From the NCBI GenBank assembly GCA_032622095.1, contig CP136063.1:280233426-280297425 (forward strand): a stretch of 64,000 bases of DNA, read 5' to 3'. The stretch is from Siphonodentalium dalli (lineage: Eukaryota; Mollusca; Scaphopoda; Gadilida; Siphonodentaliidae). The position numbers were made by a program, and so were the translations under genes. Within the stretch, counting starts at the first letter, position 1, and every line of letters begins with the position of its first letter. Positions 11,900-22,644 of this stretch are shown piece after piece. Below the pieces are notes generated by a model. That model was given only the letters and a program-made list of their open reading frames with translations. It was not told the origin of the DNA and ran no database searches.

Positions 11900-12335
11900 G
11901 CTTAAACAAATTTAAAAGCGCGACTTCTTCGTGTCCTCGCACAGACATCCCTAGTATAATTAATTCGATGAACCATGGTCATTACTTTCTTTATCCTCCA
12001 TTATCCTCCAAGATAGACTAAGTACAGTCGTGTCCAGTGACTTCATGTAGAGACTGTAACAATGCGTTCTCTCCCCCGACATTTCCTCACGGACTTTATC
12101 AACTACAATAGACACACTAATGTATAAGTTGTATATTGAGGATGTTTCAAGGATCTCAATACTTTCATGAGACAATATCCTCCAAGATAGACTAAGTAGA
12201 GTCGTGCCCAGGGACGAATAATGTACAAACTGTAACAATGCAGCCTTGTATTTTAACCAGTAGAAGTTGCCTATTGAGAATATTTCATGGATATCAATTA
12301 ATACTTTGATGAGACTCGAGGAAGGTGATTGAGAA
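11900..12335. repeat. Dispersed repeat shared with 38.94-39.61 kb
   Basis: The segment contains CAAGATAGACTAAGTA followed by GTCGTG, GAGACTGTAACAATGC and TTGTATATTGAGGATG. All recur in the same order and orientation at 38940-39610. Inside this copy the CCAAGATAGACTAAG part occurs twice, about 180 bp apart. No coding potential is seen. Confidence 0.8.
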
Positions 12336-12451
12336 CCGCGATGTTTATCATGGACAAACCTATATAAAACACCACAAAAACCGTGTACATTTTCAAGGAG
12401 AATATCGCATCATTCTTAAACGGCGAGAAGGCCGATTCCACTCAGAATGCA

Positions 12452-12852
12452 TTAACCCTTTACCCAACAGAAGGGCCCTGTGCCAATGCATTCTCTTATA
12501 TATGCGAGTCGACCATAGGTCGCCTCGCATATATAAGAGAATGCATTGGCTTAACACATTAAAAATTATAAAATTGTTAAAGAATGTAAGAAAAAATGGT
12601 AAAAAGTGTTAAAAAAAAGATTTTTTTTAGGCCAATGCATTCTCTTATATATGCGAGGCGACCTATGGTCGACTCGCATATATAAGAGAATGCATTGGCA
12701 CAGGGCATAACTATAACTATCACAATGTGGTCAAGGAGCCGGTTCCAATGATATCCATATTTGTATGGTTCTATTGAGACAGACCGATGATATTTTAGGC
12801 TGTTGAAGCTTTATTTGGCCGGTTTTGGCCGGTTTGTTGGGTAAAGGGTTAA
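12452..12852 (+). mobile_element. Double-palindrome MITE, TTAA family, copy B
   Basis: A complete copy: TTAACCCTTTACCCAACA at the left and TGTTGGGTAAAGGGTTAA at the right. The two 69-bp palindromes lie at 12482-12550 and 12631-12699. A 150-bp tail follows with CAATGTGGTCAAGGAG, GTTGAAGC and a tandem GGCCGGTTTTGGCCGGTTT. TTAA target duplication with CCC/GGG termini is typical of piggyBac-type elements. There is no ORF beyond translations of the palindrome. Confidence 0.92.
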
Positions 12853-13870
12853 TGGATGGAGGTGATCGATGCTTATTACGCCCTATGGGTGTATACTACC
12901 AGGCTGATCTGACCGTGTCAATGGCGCTATGGGGATATATCTCAGACGAACACATGTCGAGTTTTAGCGATGCGATCTATTTTAGGAAATTGTAGTAGAA
13001 CGAAGATTATGTCCTATTCCCACAATATAACACAAAAGGTGACATCCCATGTTTTTTTTCTGGGGATATTTTCCAAGATTAGTAATATACACATGTAACC
13101 AAGACATCGGGTATGTAATTTCGGTAAAAAATATACAACAAACTGTTTTATCCGCATACGCCAAATATTACGAAAAATAAAAAAAGCGGAACGACGGTAA
13201 ACAGGTAACGGAAACAACTTCGATAAGAAAGGATTAATCTACAATGTCTGACGTTGCATACATGACATATAATGTATAATAATATATATAATTCTCAAAT
13301 AGTAACATAATAATAAATGTATTGTATTTGCACAGTATTTTTATGAACTGTTTTGTTTATATGTTCGTTACTTATGTTATTTTTGACGAATAAAATTTAT
13401 TTTTAAAAATAGGAGCTATGGGGTATCTTTGATTAATAACGTACTCGCTCTATTGCGTACCGGTTAGACTTTTCCATGATGTATGTATTCGCGGATGTAT
13501 CTTCGCCGATGTCTCATTGTTTCAGTACGTAACTTTTATGACTGCTTTAATTGCTTTAGATATTTTGGCTGGTCAACTCTTAAAGATTTTATTGCGGGAA
13601 CACAATTCACAATATAACATTGCTGCTGAAATATGTCTCGGTTGGAATGTAGACTAAAGGTAGCATTGCGAGGTATCGGGTGTGTATTTAATCATATTAG
13701 TAGATTTTTGGTCCGCATTTAGAGGCTTTCTGGTGTGGTGAATGAGAAAACCTGGCGTGATAAGCGGTAGCTGTTGTAATGATTTGAAGGATTAGTTGTT
13801 TTAATGGAATTCTGCGGTGGTAAATTAATGAAACCAATACATATAATAATTTATACATATGGCCAATAAT
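12853..13870. other. No gene recognised
   Basis: AT-rich, no recognised domain on either strand. GACGAATAAAATTTATTTTT near 13383 resembles the A-rich 3' end of a retroposon, but no body was identified. Confidence 0.45.
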
Positions 13871-14610
13871 ATGATCTTGAGGGCGTTACCATTTCTGACT
13901 ATGCCGTGTTTTCTTATATTAGTCTGTGTCAGATATTTAAGCTGGCCATTCACGTAGAGTCACAGGTAAGTAAGTTTCACATGGGATGGTCATTTAATGT
14001 TGATGTAGTTGCTTCTCATTCAAATATGATCCATATGATTGAATCAGAAGCCATTGTTGGGAATGCATGCATACTCCACAATCAATAATCTTTGGAATAA
14101 TAACTTCGAGAATATTCCACAAAGTGGAAATTATTCATGAATGCTGATGAAATTTCAGCATGCAAACTTCACTAGTTTCACTGCGAATATGTGAACACTA
14201 TACCGGGAATTCCATTAAGACAAGCACGAGTAGAATACCCTTAACATCCGTCCCATGTTAATTACGCGCGCCGCGTGTGTACTAATGTACAAATTCTTGT
14301 TTCGCCTGGGCGTTGCCATAGCGATTGGGGGTCTATTTATAGAATGTTAATTATTGGGACACATTAAAAGTTGTAGTGCGACCCAGAGGCCGAGCTGTAG
14401 TGCGACCCCGAGGCCTAGCCCAGTAAAAGGTGTAGTTGAGAATTTCAATTTCGTTTATTGGCGTTTACATTATGTCAATAATGTTAATTTTTGGTTTGTG
14501 ATATGCCAATTACAAATAACAGAAATGAAAACGATTCTATAATTACAATCATGGGCATATAATATATGATCTTGAGCGCTTTACCATTTCTGACTATGGT
14601 TTTCTTGTTA
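13870..14610. repeat. Dispersed repeat with ATCTTGAG/TTTCTGACTATG motif
   Basis: The motif TACCATTTCTGACTATG after ATGATCTTGAG occurs near 13872 and 14562, and again near 31082. The segment 14255-14610 is similar throughout to 30655-31125: a GCGCxCCGCGTGTxTACT start, GTAAAAGGTGTAGTTG, AATTTCAATTTCGTTTATT and ATAATTACAATCATGGG in the same order. In this copy, GTAGTGCGACCC plus GAGGCC is duplicated in tandem. Class unknown. Confidence 0.75.
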
Positions 14611-14822
14611 TCACATGCATGACGTATCTGTTTCATTCAGTAACCCGTCGTCAGAGTAAAAACTTCAAATTCAGAGCCACTTGTATTTTCTTCTTCTTTC
14701 TTGGATGCGCTGATATTATACCCATGTACGTGCTATTGTGGTCAACTGGCATTTGAATGCATGATATGGCTCGAATTAAGATAACATCGCATCACAAATT
14801 CAATTAGCCTTGTATAGATATA

Positions 14823-15280
14823 TGTGACCCGCCATATCAAATCCAGTCGTAAGTCGGGATTTTTTTACCCTGTGCCAATGCATTCTCTTATATATGCGAG
14901 TCGACCATAGGTCGCCTCGCATATATAAGAGAATGCATTGGCCTAACAATTTTTTACAATTTTAATAATTTGTTCTTGTATTCTTTAACAATTTTATAAT
15001 TTCACCCATACAGAGCCCCAGACAAACATGAGCAGACGACACTCTTCTATATGCTTCTATATATGTGTGGGGCTCCCTGCAGGGTAATGGATGTTTTTTA
15101 TTTTATGTCCTAAAAATTGTCAGAAACATTTATTTAAAAATAATGATAACAAATTGTTAGGCCAATGCATTCTCTTATATATGCGAGGCGACCTATGGTC
15201 GACTCGCATATATAAGAGAATGCATTGGCCCAGGGTAAAAAAATCCCGACTGACGACTGGATTTGATATGGCGGGTCACA
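14823..15280 (+). mobile_element. Double-palindrome MITE, TA family, copy C
   Basis: Terminal inverted repeats of about 50 bp start TGTGACCCGCCATATCAAAT and are flanked by TA on both sides. Inside them lie the same 69-bp palindromes as in the TTAA family (14874-14942 and 15161-15229), with the same CCCTGTG flank on the left. The spacer has an extra insert of about 100 bp between AGAGCCCCAG and GGGGCTCCCTG. TA target sites suggest a Tc1/mariner-like mover; no transposase is seen. Confidence 0.85.
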
Positions 15281-15640
15281 TATGTGATTGGTTACTTATG
15301 CTTGATGAAGCGCTGCCAATGGTGGTAGAATGAGTTGTATGTGGTATCACGAAACACACAATTAGCTGATGAGACGATCCAGCTGGACACTTAGTGCTTG
15401 TCTGGAATTACGAGAGGTCGATCCAAAAAGCTAACTACGATTTGTTCGTTGTCTACGGAAGGTATCACCCGAAGAGGCAGAGGACTTGGATTCACCAATG
15501 CCTCATATTCAAAAATGCATGAGAAAGAACTGAATATGGTCCCCCTACCTAGGTCAAGTTTCCTCTTATCTTCAGGCGGTACCCCCTCCAAAACAAATAA
15601 CCAGGATCAAAGAATTATGGGCGAAGAACCTTATCATAAG
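15281..15640. other. No gene recognised
   Basis: Two overlapping ORFs (97 residues on + and 66 on -) show no known domain. The interval lies just downstream of the integrase relic on the - strand and may be its 3' terminal region, which I cannot confirm. Confidence 0.4.
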
Positions 15641-16300
15641 ATTGTTTCTTACATTGAGCTGCTTTCCCTAAATGATAATGTGCTATGGTAAAGTTTTGAT
15701 GAATGGCACCTCGGACCCATTCGAATGGCACCTCGGACCCATTCGAATGGCACCTCGGACCCATTCGAATGGCACCTCGGACCCATTCAACTTATTGTAT
15801 GAGACAAACTAGTGATTCTTCAAAAGGCGAATTTCATGCCCAAACACGAGAATATTGGGGCTACATTTATTACCAGAGTGTTCTGTTGAACGATAAACCA
15901 TTAAGATGATAATCCCAAAATTTCTGATGTGAGTCAAAAAAACAAGATAACATTTGCTGAATTGTTCTGTTGCATCGTTCAACCAAACCATCTGACCGAG
16001 GCCTATATGGAGATGTTTTCTGAGTTTCTAACTTTTTATACAGCTCCATCAGAAGTAAAGATTTAAACTCATGATCTTGATCTGTATACATGTATCTTCT
16101 TCGGCACTCCAAACCGACAACTAAACTATATGAGCACCGCATCAGCGACAGGCTGTGTCTGATGATTTTGAAGAACATATGCCTCAATCCACTTTGTGAA
16201 ATAATCTGCAACGACCACTATGTATTGATTACCAGAATCAGTCAATGGCAATTCTTTCCAACCAACAATCAGCAACTTCCTGTTTATAGCCATTTATATG
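15641..16300 (-). pseudogene. Ty3-type integrase core and C-terminal part, broken
   Basis: Reading leftwards: VVVADYFTKWIEAY near 16240-16200 (first catalytic Asp), then YTDQDHEF near 16083 (second Asp), then SPYRPRSDGLVERCNRT near 16000 (catalytic Glu of the DDE triad), then CSPNILVFGHE near 15850, the usual block after the core. The parts lie in at least two frames, so the gene is dead. It belongs to the pol polyprotein of a Ty3/Gypsy-type LTR retrotransposon. A second fragment with the same C-terminal block lies at 42095-42345. No LTR was identified. Confidence 0.88.
15701..15788. repeat. 22-bp tandem expansion in the integrase relic
   Basis: Four exact copies of a 22-bp unit starting GAATGGCACCTCGGACCC. 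The related Ty3 fragment at 42165 carries only one diverged copy, so the expansion is specific to this relic. Confidence 0.95.
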
Positions 16301-16758
16301 TGACAATTTTTTTCAAAATCCAAGTAATTTTTCGCGATTTCAAAATATTTATCGCAATATTTTCTAACTAGCCCATAAATTGGTCTAGTTTTGTATCTCG
16401 TGTCATATTATGATCATATCATATTAATATAAACTATATATTGTGCAGTTTATAACCGCAGTATTTTGTTTATGCTCTGACACTTGTACTCAAGAAAATT
16501 TCCATTTTATTTTATGGGTAAGAGTTGTCTTCCATGAAAAATCTATTTTGGGACACTTTCTGAAACTGGCAACAATCAAAATCTGATGCGCCATACGATG
16601 ACCTTTAATTTGATATGTAGAAACATTTGTTGGAGGGGGGGTGCAGCCAACTCGAAAAATATCTTGTTTGGCCCACGGACTATATATGCTTTTAATTACT
16701 CTGTCTTGATTGACAAATAAAGTATTCTATTTTATTCTATTCTATAAGTTATCTGCAA
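16285..16758. mobile_element. Insertion inside the Ty3 integrase, retroposon-like
   Basis: About 470 bp separate the integrase zinc-binding region from its catalytic core, where the family has only a short linker. A 15-bp direct repeat with one mismatch flanks it: CAGCAACTTCCTGTT at 16270 and CAGCAGCTTCCTGTT at 16759. The right part ends in AATAAAGTATTCTATTTTA and more TTCTA units, like the short-repeat tails of some LINEs and SINEs. No ORF is recognised. I read it as a 5'-truncated retroposon; the exact right boundary is uncertain. Confidence 0.7.
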
Positions 16759-16806
16759 CAGCAGCTTCCTGTTGAAGAGATTCTTTTCCCTTTTGATGAA
16801 AATGTT

Positions 16807-16998
16807 TTAATGTGAACGCAAATCACATTGAACACACCACCGAGAAATGCCATCTCTCAGCTGCACCCCAGGCCAGAACGCTCTATACTGAATTCTTGCC
16901 AATGTCCTGCCTCTACCTAGATGGGCACACAACCTCGTTCCATGCAATGTATGGAACAGTTTATATTTCAGTTTTAATTGTAATGGAGCAACGACCAC
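16807..16998 (-). pseudogene. Ty3-type integrase zinc-binding (HHCC) domain
   Basis: The 63-residue ORF contains LFHTLHGTRLCAHLGRGRTL, then FWPGV and a WCVQCD cysteine pair. This is the usual order of the H2C2 domain that precedes the integrase core in Ty3/Gypsy and BEL elements. It lies upstream of the catalytic core on the same strand, separated by the insertion at 16285-16758. Confidence 0.85.
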
Positions 16999-17136
16999 AT
17001 TGGTATTATACCCATATGCAGGAAGAGAATTCCTTCGAACATTAAAGCCTTACATCTGTCTCACAACCGCACAGCTTCTGGAAGCAACATACAAAACTCA
17101 TGAATGGTGGGTGGCCATCATTCAAACTCCAATGTA

Positions 17137-17832
17137 TCAATCGACCTCTCGCCAAAACATCAAAACCAACCCAGAATCATCATGGACACTGGTGATGTTA
17201 GAAACCTCAACAACCAAACCGGGCAACAAAAGACACACCAGTTGGCCCTGATCTGCAAGAGGGACATGAGACGCACAATCCACTGATATGATAGAATCAT
17301 CATCACAAACCAACTTCATCCAGTTGCAGTATAGAATCTTCATTACTGAGTTCACAATTCGATTGAAGTGATTCAACGGAATTGGACATCATTGGTGTCT
17401 TATCCAACTGACTGGAACCATTCAAACGATACGGTGTGCATGTTACAACAGCCACTGAACATATCAATTATGTTATTTATTCCTTATTCTTTTCTAATTT
17501 ATTTTGTATTCGGTCAAACAAATGGTGTGTTGTATGGTGGCTTCAATTTCAAAGACACCCAATCTAAACACCCAGAAACCCCATGCATCCGGTGCAATAT
17601 GGCCCTATATGTCATTTCGTAGCCGATTTTTGTCAAAGGGCATTGTTTGGTGGCCCCAATACACCTTTTCGAAACAACCTACAAACCTGCAAACGGTCAT
17701 TGGCATTTGTGTCAACAATAGCGTCATTGACAGGACCCCAAGGTCGCCGAACGGTAAACAGTAAAATTGGCCAATGAAATCTCGACCAAGGCAATCGCCA
17801 TCAAGATACGGCACATCCATACTCGGATACAT
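17137..17832 (-). pseudogene. Upstream part of the Ty3 relic, identity uncertain
   Basis: Two short - strand ORFs (79 and 75 residues) lie just upstream of the integrase domain. CLGRDFIGQF near 17790 resembles the end of a retropepsin (ILGRDFL-like). Reverse transcriptase and RNase H, which should lie between protease and integrase, are not visible, so a large internal deletion is likely. The assignment is inference from position and one weak motif. Confidence 0.35.
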
Positions 17833-17879
17833 GGCACTGCATGTCTGCTATCCGAGCAAACATATCCGATATCTGGACT

Positions 17880-19427
17880 CCAATAGTGTCAGTTTATCTT
17901 ATGTTAAATATTATTTCAATGCAGTTAACATAATTGCGGATTGCAGTTGAATTAATTACGTTGTTCTTTTTCCTTCATGTCGTTATATGCGACATGATCC
18001 CGTCTTTCTTTACCATTCGAGACAATATACATATATCTAACAAAAGCAAGTATACCTGAGATTTTTTGATTTTTTTATTTTTTTTTTTTTTATAATATTT
18101 TATTGAATCAGTCAGATGATTAACATACATAATGAATGGTTGTACAAAATACAAAATATAGATATATAATATTCATCTGATACATACATTCAGGCATACA
18201 CTCATTCACTCGCTCACGCTTGCACTCTTACTTACATCAACGGGCATTCTGTGGCTCTAAACAGGCGATCGGGCAATGAGTTGGAGTTTTAATTCACGTT
18301 AAAACATGTTATTTTTATTTTTGTTTCGGTTTAGCACGACACTCACTGAAGGGTGACTATAATTTCTATACCTGAGATTTTATGACAGTAAATTCACGAG
18401 AACGTATATGCATATCGTATGTGATTACTCATGTTAAATTATTATTAATGTTGATATATGTTATATTTATTATATGTGCAACTGCCATTGGGTGTATTTT
18501 GCATTAAATTTATTCAATACCACAAAATACAGGTCAACTTCAATATTTGGAAACCGGCCGTTCACTTTTAACAGAGTTGCGACACTTTTATCAGATTGGG
18601 CTGATTGTTCCTTTTATTGGGTTTCGGCTGGTACCTTCTGGTTATGGAAGGTAACATACGTATTATAAGTGTCTAAGTATAGGTAACATACGTATTATAA
18701 TTTATAAGTGTCTAAGTATAAGTAACTGCCCTGCATGGTAGAGAGGAACTGGTGTTGAGCTGTGTTATAGCGCGTTTACTCGTGAAATGCGACACAGACT
18801 CACACATGCGTGGTACGGATCAGCCGATCTACACTCTCAGAACTGCATGCATGCGCACCAAGACTGCATATATATATGTAGTTAAATAATTTAATCACTG
18901 GTGTATATATAGTGACATAATTTTCCCACCACTGTCATTTTATTCGCTGCCCTGTGACTTATATATCAGCATAGGTACCATGCTCTTTATAATTCGATCA
19001 TTGTTCATTTGTTTTCGAATTTGTAATGTCGGAATGGCAGATAAGTGGGATGTCCATCGATTCAGGCCAACGGTATATATTTGTAGTTTGGATTTCCGTA
19101 CTGACCCTGTATCAACCCCTTTAAATAGGCATTCTGTAAGATTATTGTCAATGTCATATAGAATGGGTTCATTTCTCAGATATACGGTATTGTGTTTAAT
19201 ACAGCTTATACATAAATTGGCAAAATTATTTGAATCTTACATATAGAATATAAGATCAAATAAGTTTAACATATACGAATGTGTCGAAATAATTAATTCA
19301 TTTGTTTTAATCTTACCTATATATAACTATATACTTTGTGTGAACTTTTTAATTGGAATGTATCATGTTGAGCATGCATGGATGGTGGGTTCTGGACACA
19401 TTATGGTGGCCTTATACTTAATATAAA
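17880..19427. other. No gene recognised; small repeats
   Basis: Contains a long T run near 18065-18092 followed by ATAATATTTTATTGAATC, which could be the tail of a - strand retroposon. A tandem duplication of GGTAACATACGTATTATA plus AGTGTCTAAGTATA lies at 18647-18724. ORFs of 64 and 88 residues have no recognised domain. Confidence 0.5.
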
Positions 19428-19560
19428 TAGAGCATGGCTTGGAGTGAAATACGCCGATATAGTGCATAGTGAGGTTGTGTAGTTCACGACGCGAAGCGGA
19501 GTGAACTACACAACCGCACTATGCACTATATCGGCGCATTTCACGACAAGTCATGCTCTA
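19428..19560. repeat. 133-bp palindrome
   Basis: The sequence starts TAGAGCATGGCTTG and ends CAAGTCATGCTCTA. Arms of about 60 bp with a few mismatches meet at a centre reading GACGCGAAGCGGA, between GTAGTTCAC and GTGAACTAC. It is likely a small foldback MITE; the terminal TA may be part of the target site. Confidence 0.88.
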
Positions 19561-19597
19561 ATTATTATATTGTATCGAACAAATGCAGAAATTACAA

Positions 19598-19760
19598 ACC
19601 TCATTATAATTTACTGAATGTAAGTCTCTTAAAACCTCATTATAATTTACTGAATGTAAGTCTCTCTAAACCTCATTATAATTTACTGAATGTAAGTCTC
19701 TCTAAACCTCATTATAATTTACTGAATGTAAGTCTCTCTAAACATCATTATAATTTACCT
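19598..19760. repeat. 36-bp tandem repeat
   Basis: Four full copies and a partial one of a 36-bp unit containing CCTCATTATAATTTACTG and AATGTAAGTCTC. The period is 12 codons, so one frame stays open (81 residues); this is not a gene. Confidence 0.92.
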
Positions 19761-19769
19761 TTGTAATTT

Positions 19770-21060
19770 TGATTTAGCAGTAGGAAACTACTATTTTCAA
19801 CTTTTACTAAGTTCAGACAATTGATGTTCGCCTTACTGAAGCTTTAATTTGGATCAGCGGCGAAATAACAAGTAGTTTCAGAACAAAGTTTGATGTAGTG
19901 TTCGTTACTATTTTTAGTAGTCAAAACTACATATGCATAGTGCACGATGGGAGAGACTTGAAGGCGTAGTATACAACTACGACTAATAGAGTCGAGTAGC
20001 CAACCAATCGGAAAGCTTGATTTCAATAACAAAGTCACGCGAGATACAATATACATATATATTATGCCATTAAACGTGTGACCAAGAGCATGCACGCATT
20101 GAACAAATGTAAATTGGATGGCGTGTTGTATAATATGGCATGTCGTACTGCATGTAGTGTATATATGCACCACCAGCTTACCCGTCCGCATCCATCCACC
20201 GACCTTTGAACTTTTGTTATTCTCCGGAATAGCTTTATCTGAGTTGAGAAGCATCTCAATATACCATTCCGATCGAAACAAGAATGGCCATGAATGTCAA
20301 TGATAAATAATATATTATAATATATTTCTTATTAGACACCATAATATCAATATCTAAGATAATAACCACAGGGGCCTGTAATGCGCTCCTCTGTCGCCCC
20401 CTTTGCGCTACCCATATACGCCGCCTCTATATACGCGCCTGCTTCACGTTAATGGTAGTATAATAATACTTCCATATAATGTCGAGAAAAATAAAAGCTA
20501 CCACATGATGCATATCTGAAACAAAGACAATTTACGGACCTCACAGCATCACTACCCCTCCCCAAATAATAATAATTAAAAATAAATTAAAAACCATTAT
20601 GCCGTTATTGGATATCGGACATGTATGTCGAATGGTCTGGAGGAACGCTAAATGTATAAGAAATTTCATTTGGGGAACCACACTTCTTCAAAATTGACTG
20701 CAGTGACACAACGCGAAAGTGGTTAATAGGTGTATGCTGTTGTTGTAACTGGAGGTTTGGAACACTGAATTCATCTTTAACAAGTATGCAATAATACGTC
20801 CACTGCCATGTATATATACGGAACCACACGACGAACACAATATTTGAAATTTATAGATATCACGACACAGTTGCCGTACACGGAAAGACAAAAGTTAAGT
20901 GACAATTATGGGCTTCCATACATGTAGTGATACGGGATTGACCTCTGTAACCGCGTGCAGGTGGCAAATAAATCGACATAATGGATTCCGAAACCACGTG
21001 TTTAGACTAGTTTAGAGGGCTTTGTAAATTCGTTTCTGTGGGTAGTCCATGTGGGAAACG
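19770..21060. other. No gene recognised
   Basis: The longest ORF is 145 residues on the - strand (19844-20281). It overlaps two further ORFs in other frames and shows no domain I can name. Pyrimidine-rich and non-repetitive in places. Confidence 0.4.
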
Positions 21061-21537
21061 TTAAAGGTACTCAACCCGATAAAACTCCTCTCAATTACTA
21101 TTTCAATGGCTTCGGAGGTCAAAGATATTTGATTCGAGTCGAGGAAGTCACCCATCAAAGCTCAGATTTGTTAGATATCGATTTTAGAAATCTATTATTT
21201 TTCATTATCGGGAATACTATCTGGCCCAGAACTCAGTCAAAATTTCGTTAAAATTACCACTTGATTTTAGAGTTATCCATCCTTGTCTGTTTGAATAGAT
21301 TTGGAGAACACATCCAGAGCAGATTACGGCAGTTAGCAGTACTCATCTCGAGTTTATAACAAATTTCAAAAATCAATATCTAATAACTCTGAGCTTTGTT
21401 TGATGGGTTCCTCGACTCGAATCAAATATTTTTTACCCCCAAAGCCAAAGAAATAGTAATATAGGACCCTCCGATCGGATTGTTGTTGTTGGAATCTGTT
21501 GAGATGGGGACCCTCTTTACGGGTTGAGTACCTTTAA
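21061..21537. mobile_element. TTAA-bounded MITE, family 1 copy 2
   Basis: Left end TTAAAGGTACTCAACCCGAT, right end GGGTTGAGTACCTTTAA. Within it lie TTTGATTCGAGTCGAGGAA and its inverse TTCCTCGACTCGAATCAAAT, as in the copy at 875. The right third has an extra GTTGTTGTTGGAATCTG stretch, also seen in the copies at 26365 and 35069, so the symmetrical copy at 875 is the derived or rearranged form. Confidence 0.85.
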
Positions 21538-21539
21538 AT

Positions 21540-22053
21540 ATTTCCAAATGGAATTGTAGTAGGGTCACGTGGTCACATGTCACAAAGTTATGTTTTAGGG
21601 TAAAATTGGGTTTTGCGTTGTTTGCGTACGAATTAATGCCAAAGGTTACTTTCGAAGACAAATTTCTGCCACTTAGCTTACATTTTCCCAGAAAATGCCA
21701 CTGATTGCTGATACTGCAAACCTAGACTTACAATTTGACATATAATATTAGTCTGAACTCGCAGTTTTCGTCGAGAACGAGCCTCCGGTCTTAACCCACT
21801 CTCGTCGACAAGGTATATCCCTAACTCAGAGAGTTATCCCGCCTTATTGCCAAATATATTCCTAACAAGGTGTACCTTCTCAGAATTACACTAATTTATA
21901 ACTCTTGACAACAACACTCTGTCCATTTCGCCATGCCCCTGAGCTAATTATATTTGACCAGTACACCATCATATAGTACTAACAGTCGATCAGACTGGTA
22001 TATATATAATATGTAGTTATGATATGTACTTTAAATGCATACTGTAATGTCCA
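21540..22053. other. No gene recognised
   Basis: Non-repetitive sequence between two TTAA-bounded MITEs. No ORF or splice pair of note. Confidence 0.45.
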
Positions 22054-22644
22054 TTAAAGGGGTACTGTACGCCATTTTCATTAAATTTCCGGTGACAACA
22101 ACGATCTAATATCGATAATATATAGAAACATAAGTAATTTGAGTCGAAGATGTATTCTGTAAACGCTCAGGTTAATAGGCTATCTTAAAATTTAATAATT
22201 TAAAAGTTAATAATTTGATATAAATTGAATTTATGACTGGAGCCATAAAATGGCGTCAATTAAATTACGAATTTGCGTAATCAAATAAAGTAAATGAGGG
22301 ATACTGGCTTGTTAAACCGATCGCACACACGATCGCTTAAAATATTATGATTATACGGGGAGAACACTCAAGCCACTCACTGACTAGCGACGATACAATA
22401 ACTTAAATGATTATATGGGACTAGTATGCCTATAATATAACTTTTATTTGATTCATTTGGTTGAAAACTGTACAAAAATTACTCGACAACGACAATTTGT
22501 ATTTTTGCATTCCGGTAAATTTGTCATCCGTAACACTACTTCGTACTCAACAGACTTTCAAATAATGAAAAAAGTGTTACCTTATTCTCAGACTCGGGGA
22601 CTATAGAAACCAACAACAACATTTGGCGTACAGTACCCCTTTAA
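22054..22644. mobile_element. TTAA-bounded MITE, family 2 copy 1
   Basis: Left end TTAAAGGGGTACTGTACGCC, right end GGCGTACAGTACCCCTTTAA. Inside is GACTGGAGCCATAAAATGG, which recurs as its inverse GACTCCAGCCATAAATG in the copy at 52244. Non-coding. The TTAA ends suggest the same type of mover as family 1. Confidence 0.85.

Noticed and set aside
15703-15909. ORF with MAPRTHSNGTSDPFEWHL repeats
   Set aside because: Translation of the 22-bp expansion on the strand opposite to the integrase relic.
19844-20281. 145-residue - strand ORF
   Set aside because: No recognised domain and competing ORFs in other frames; likely chance.
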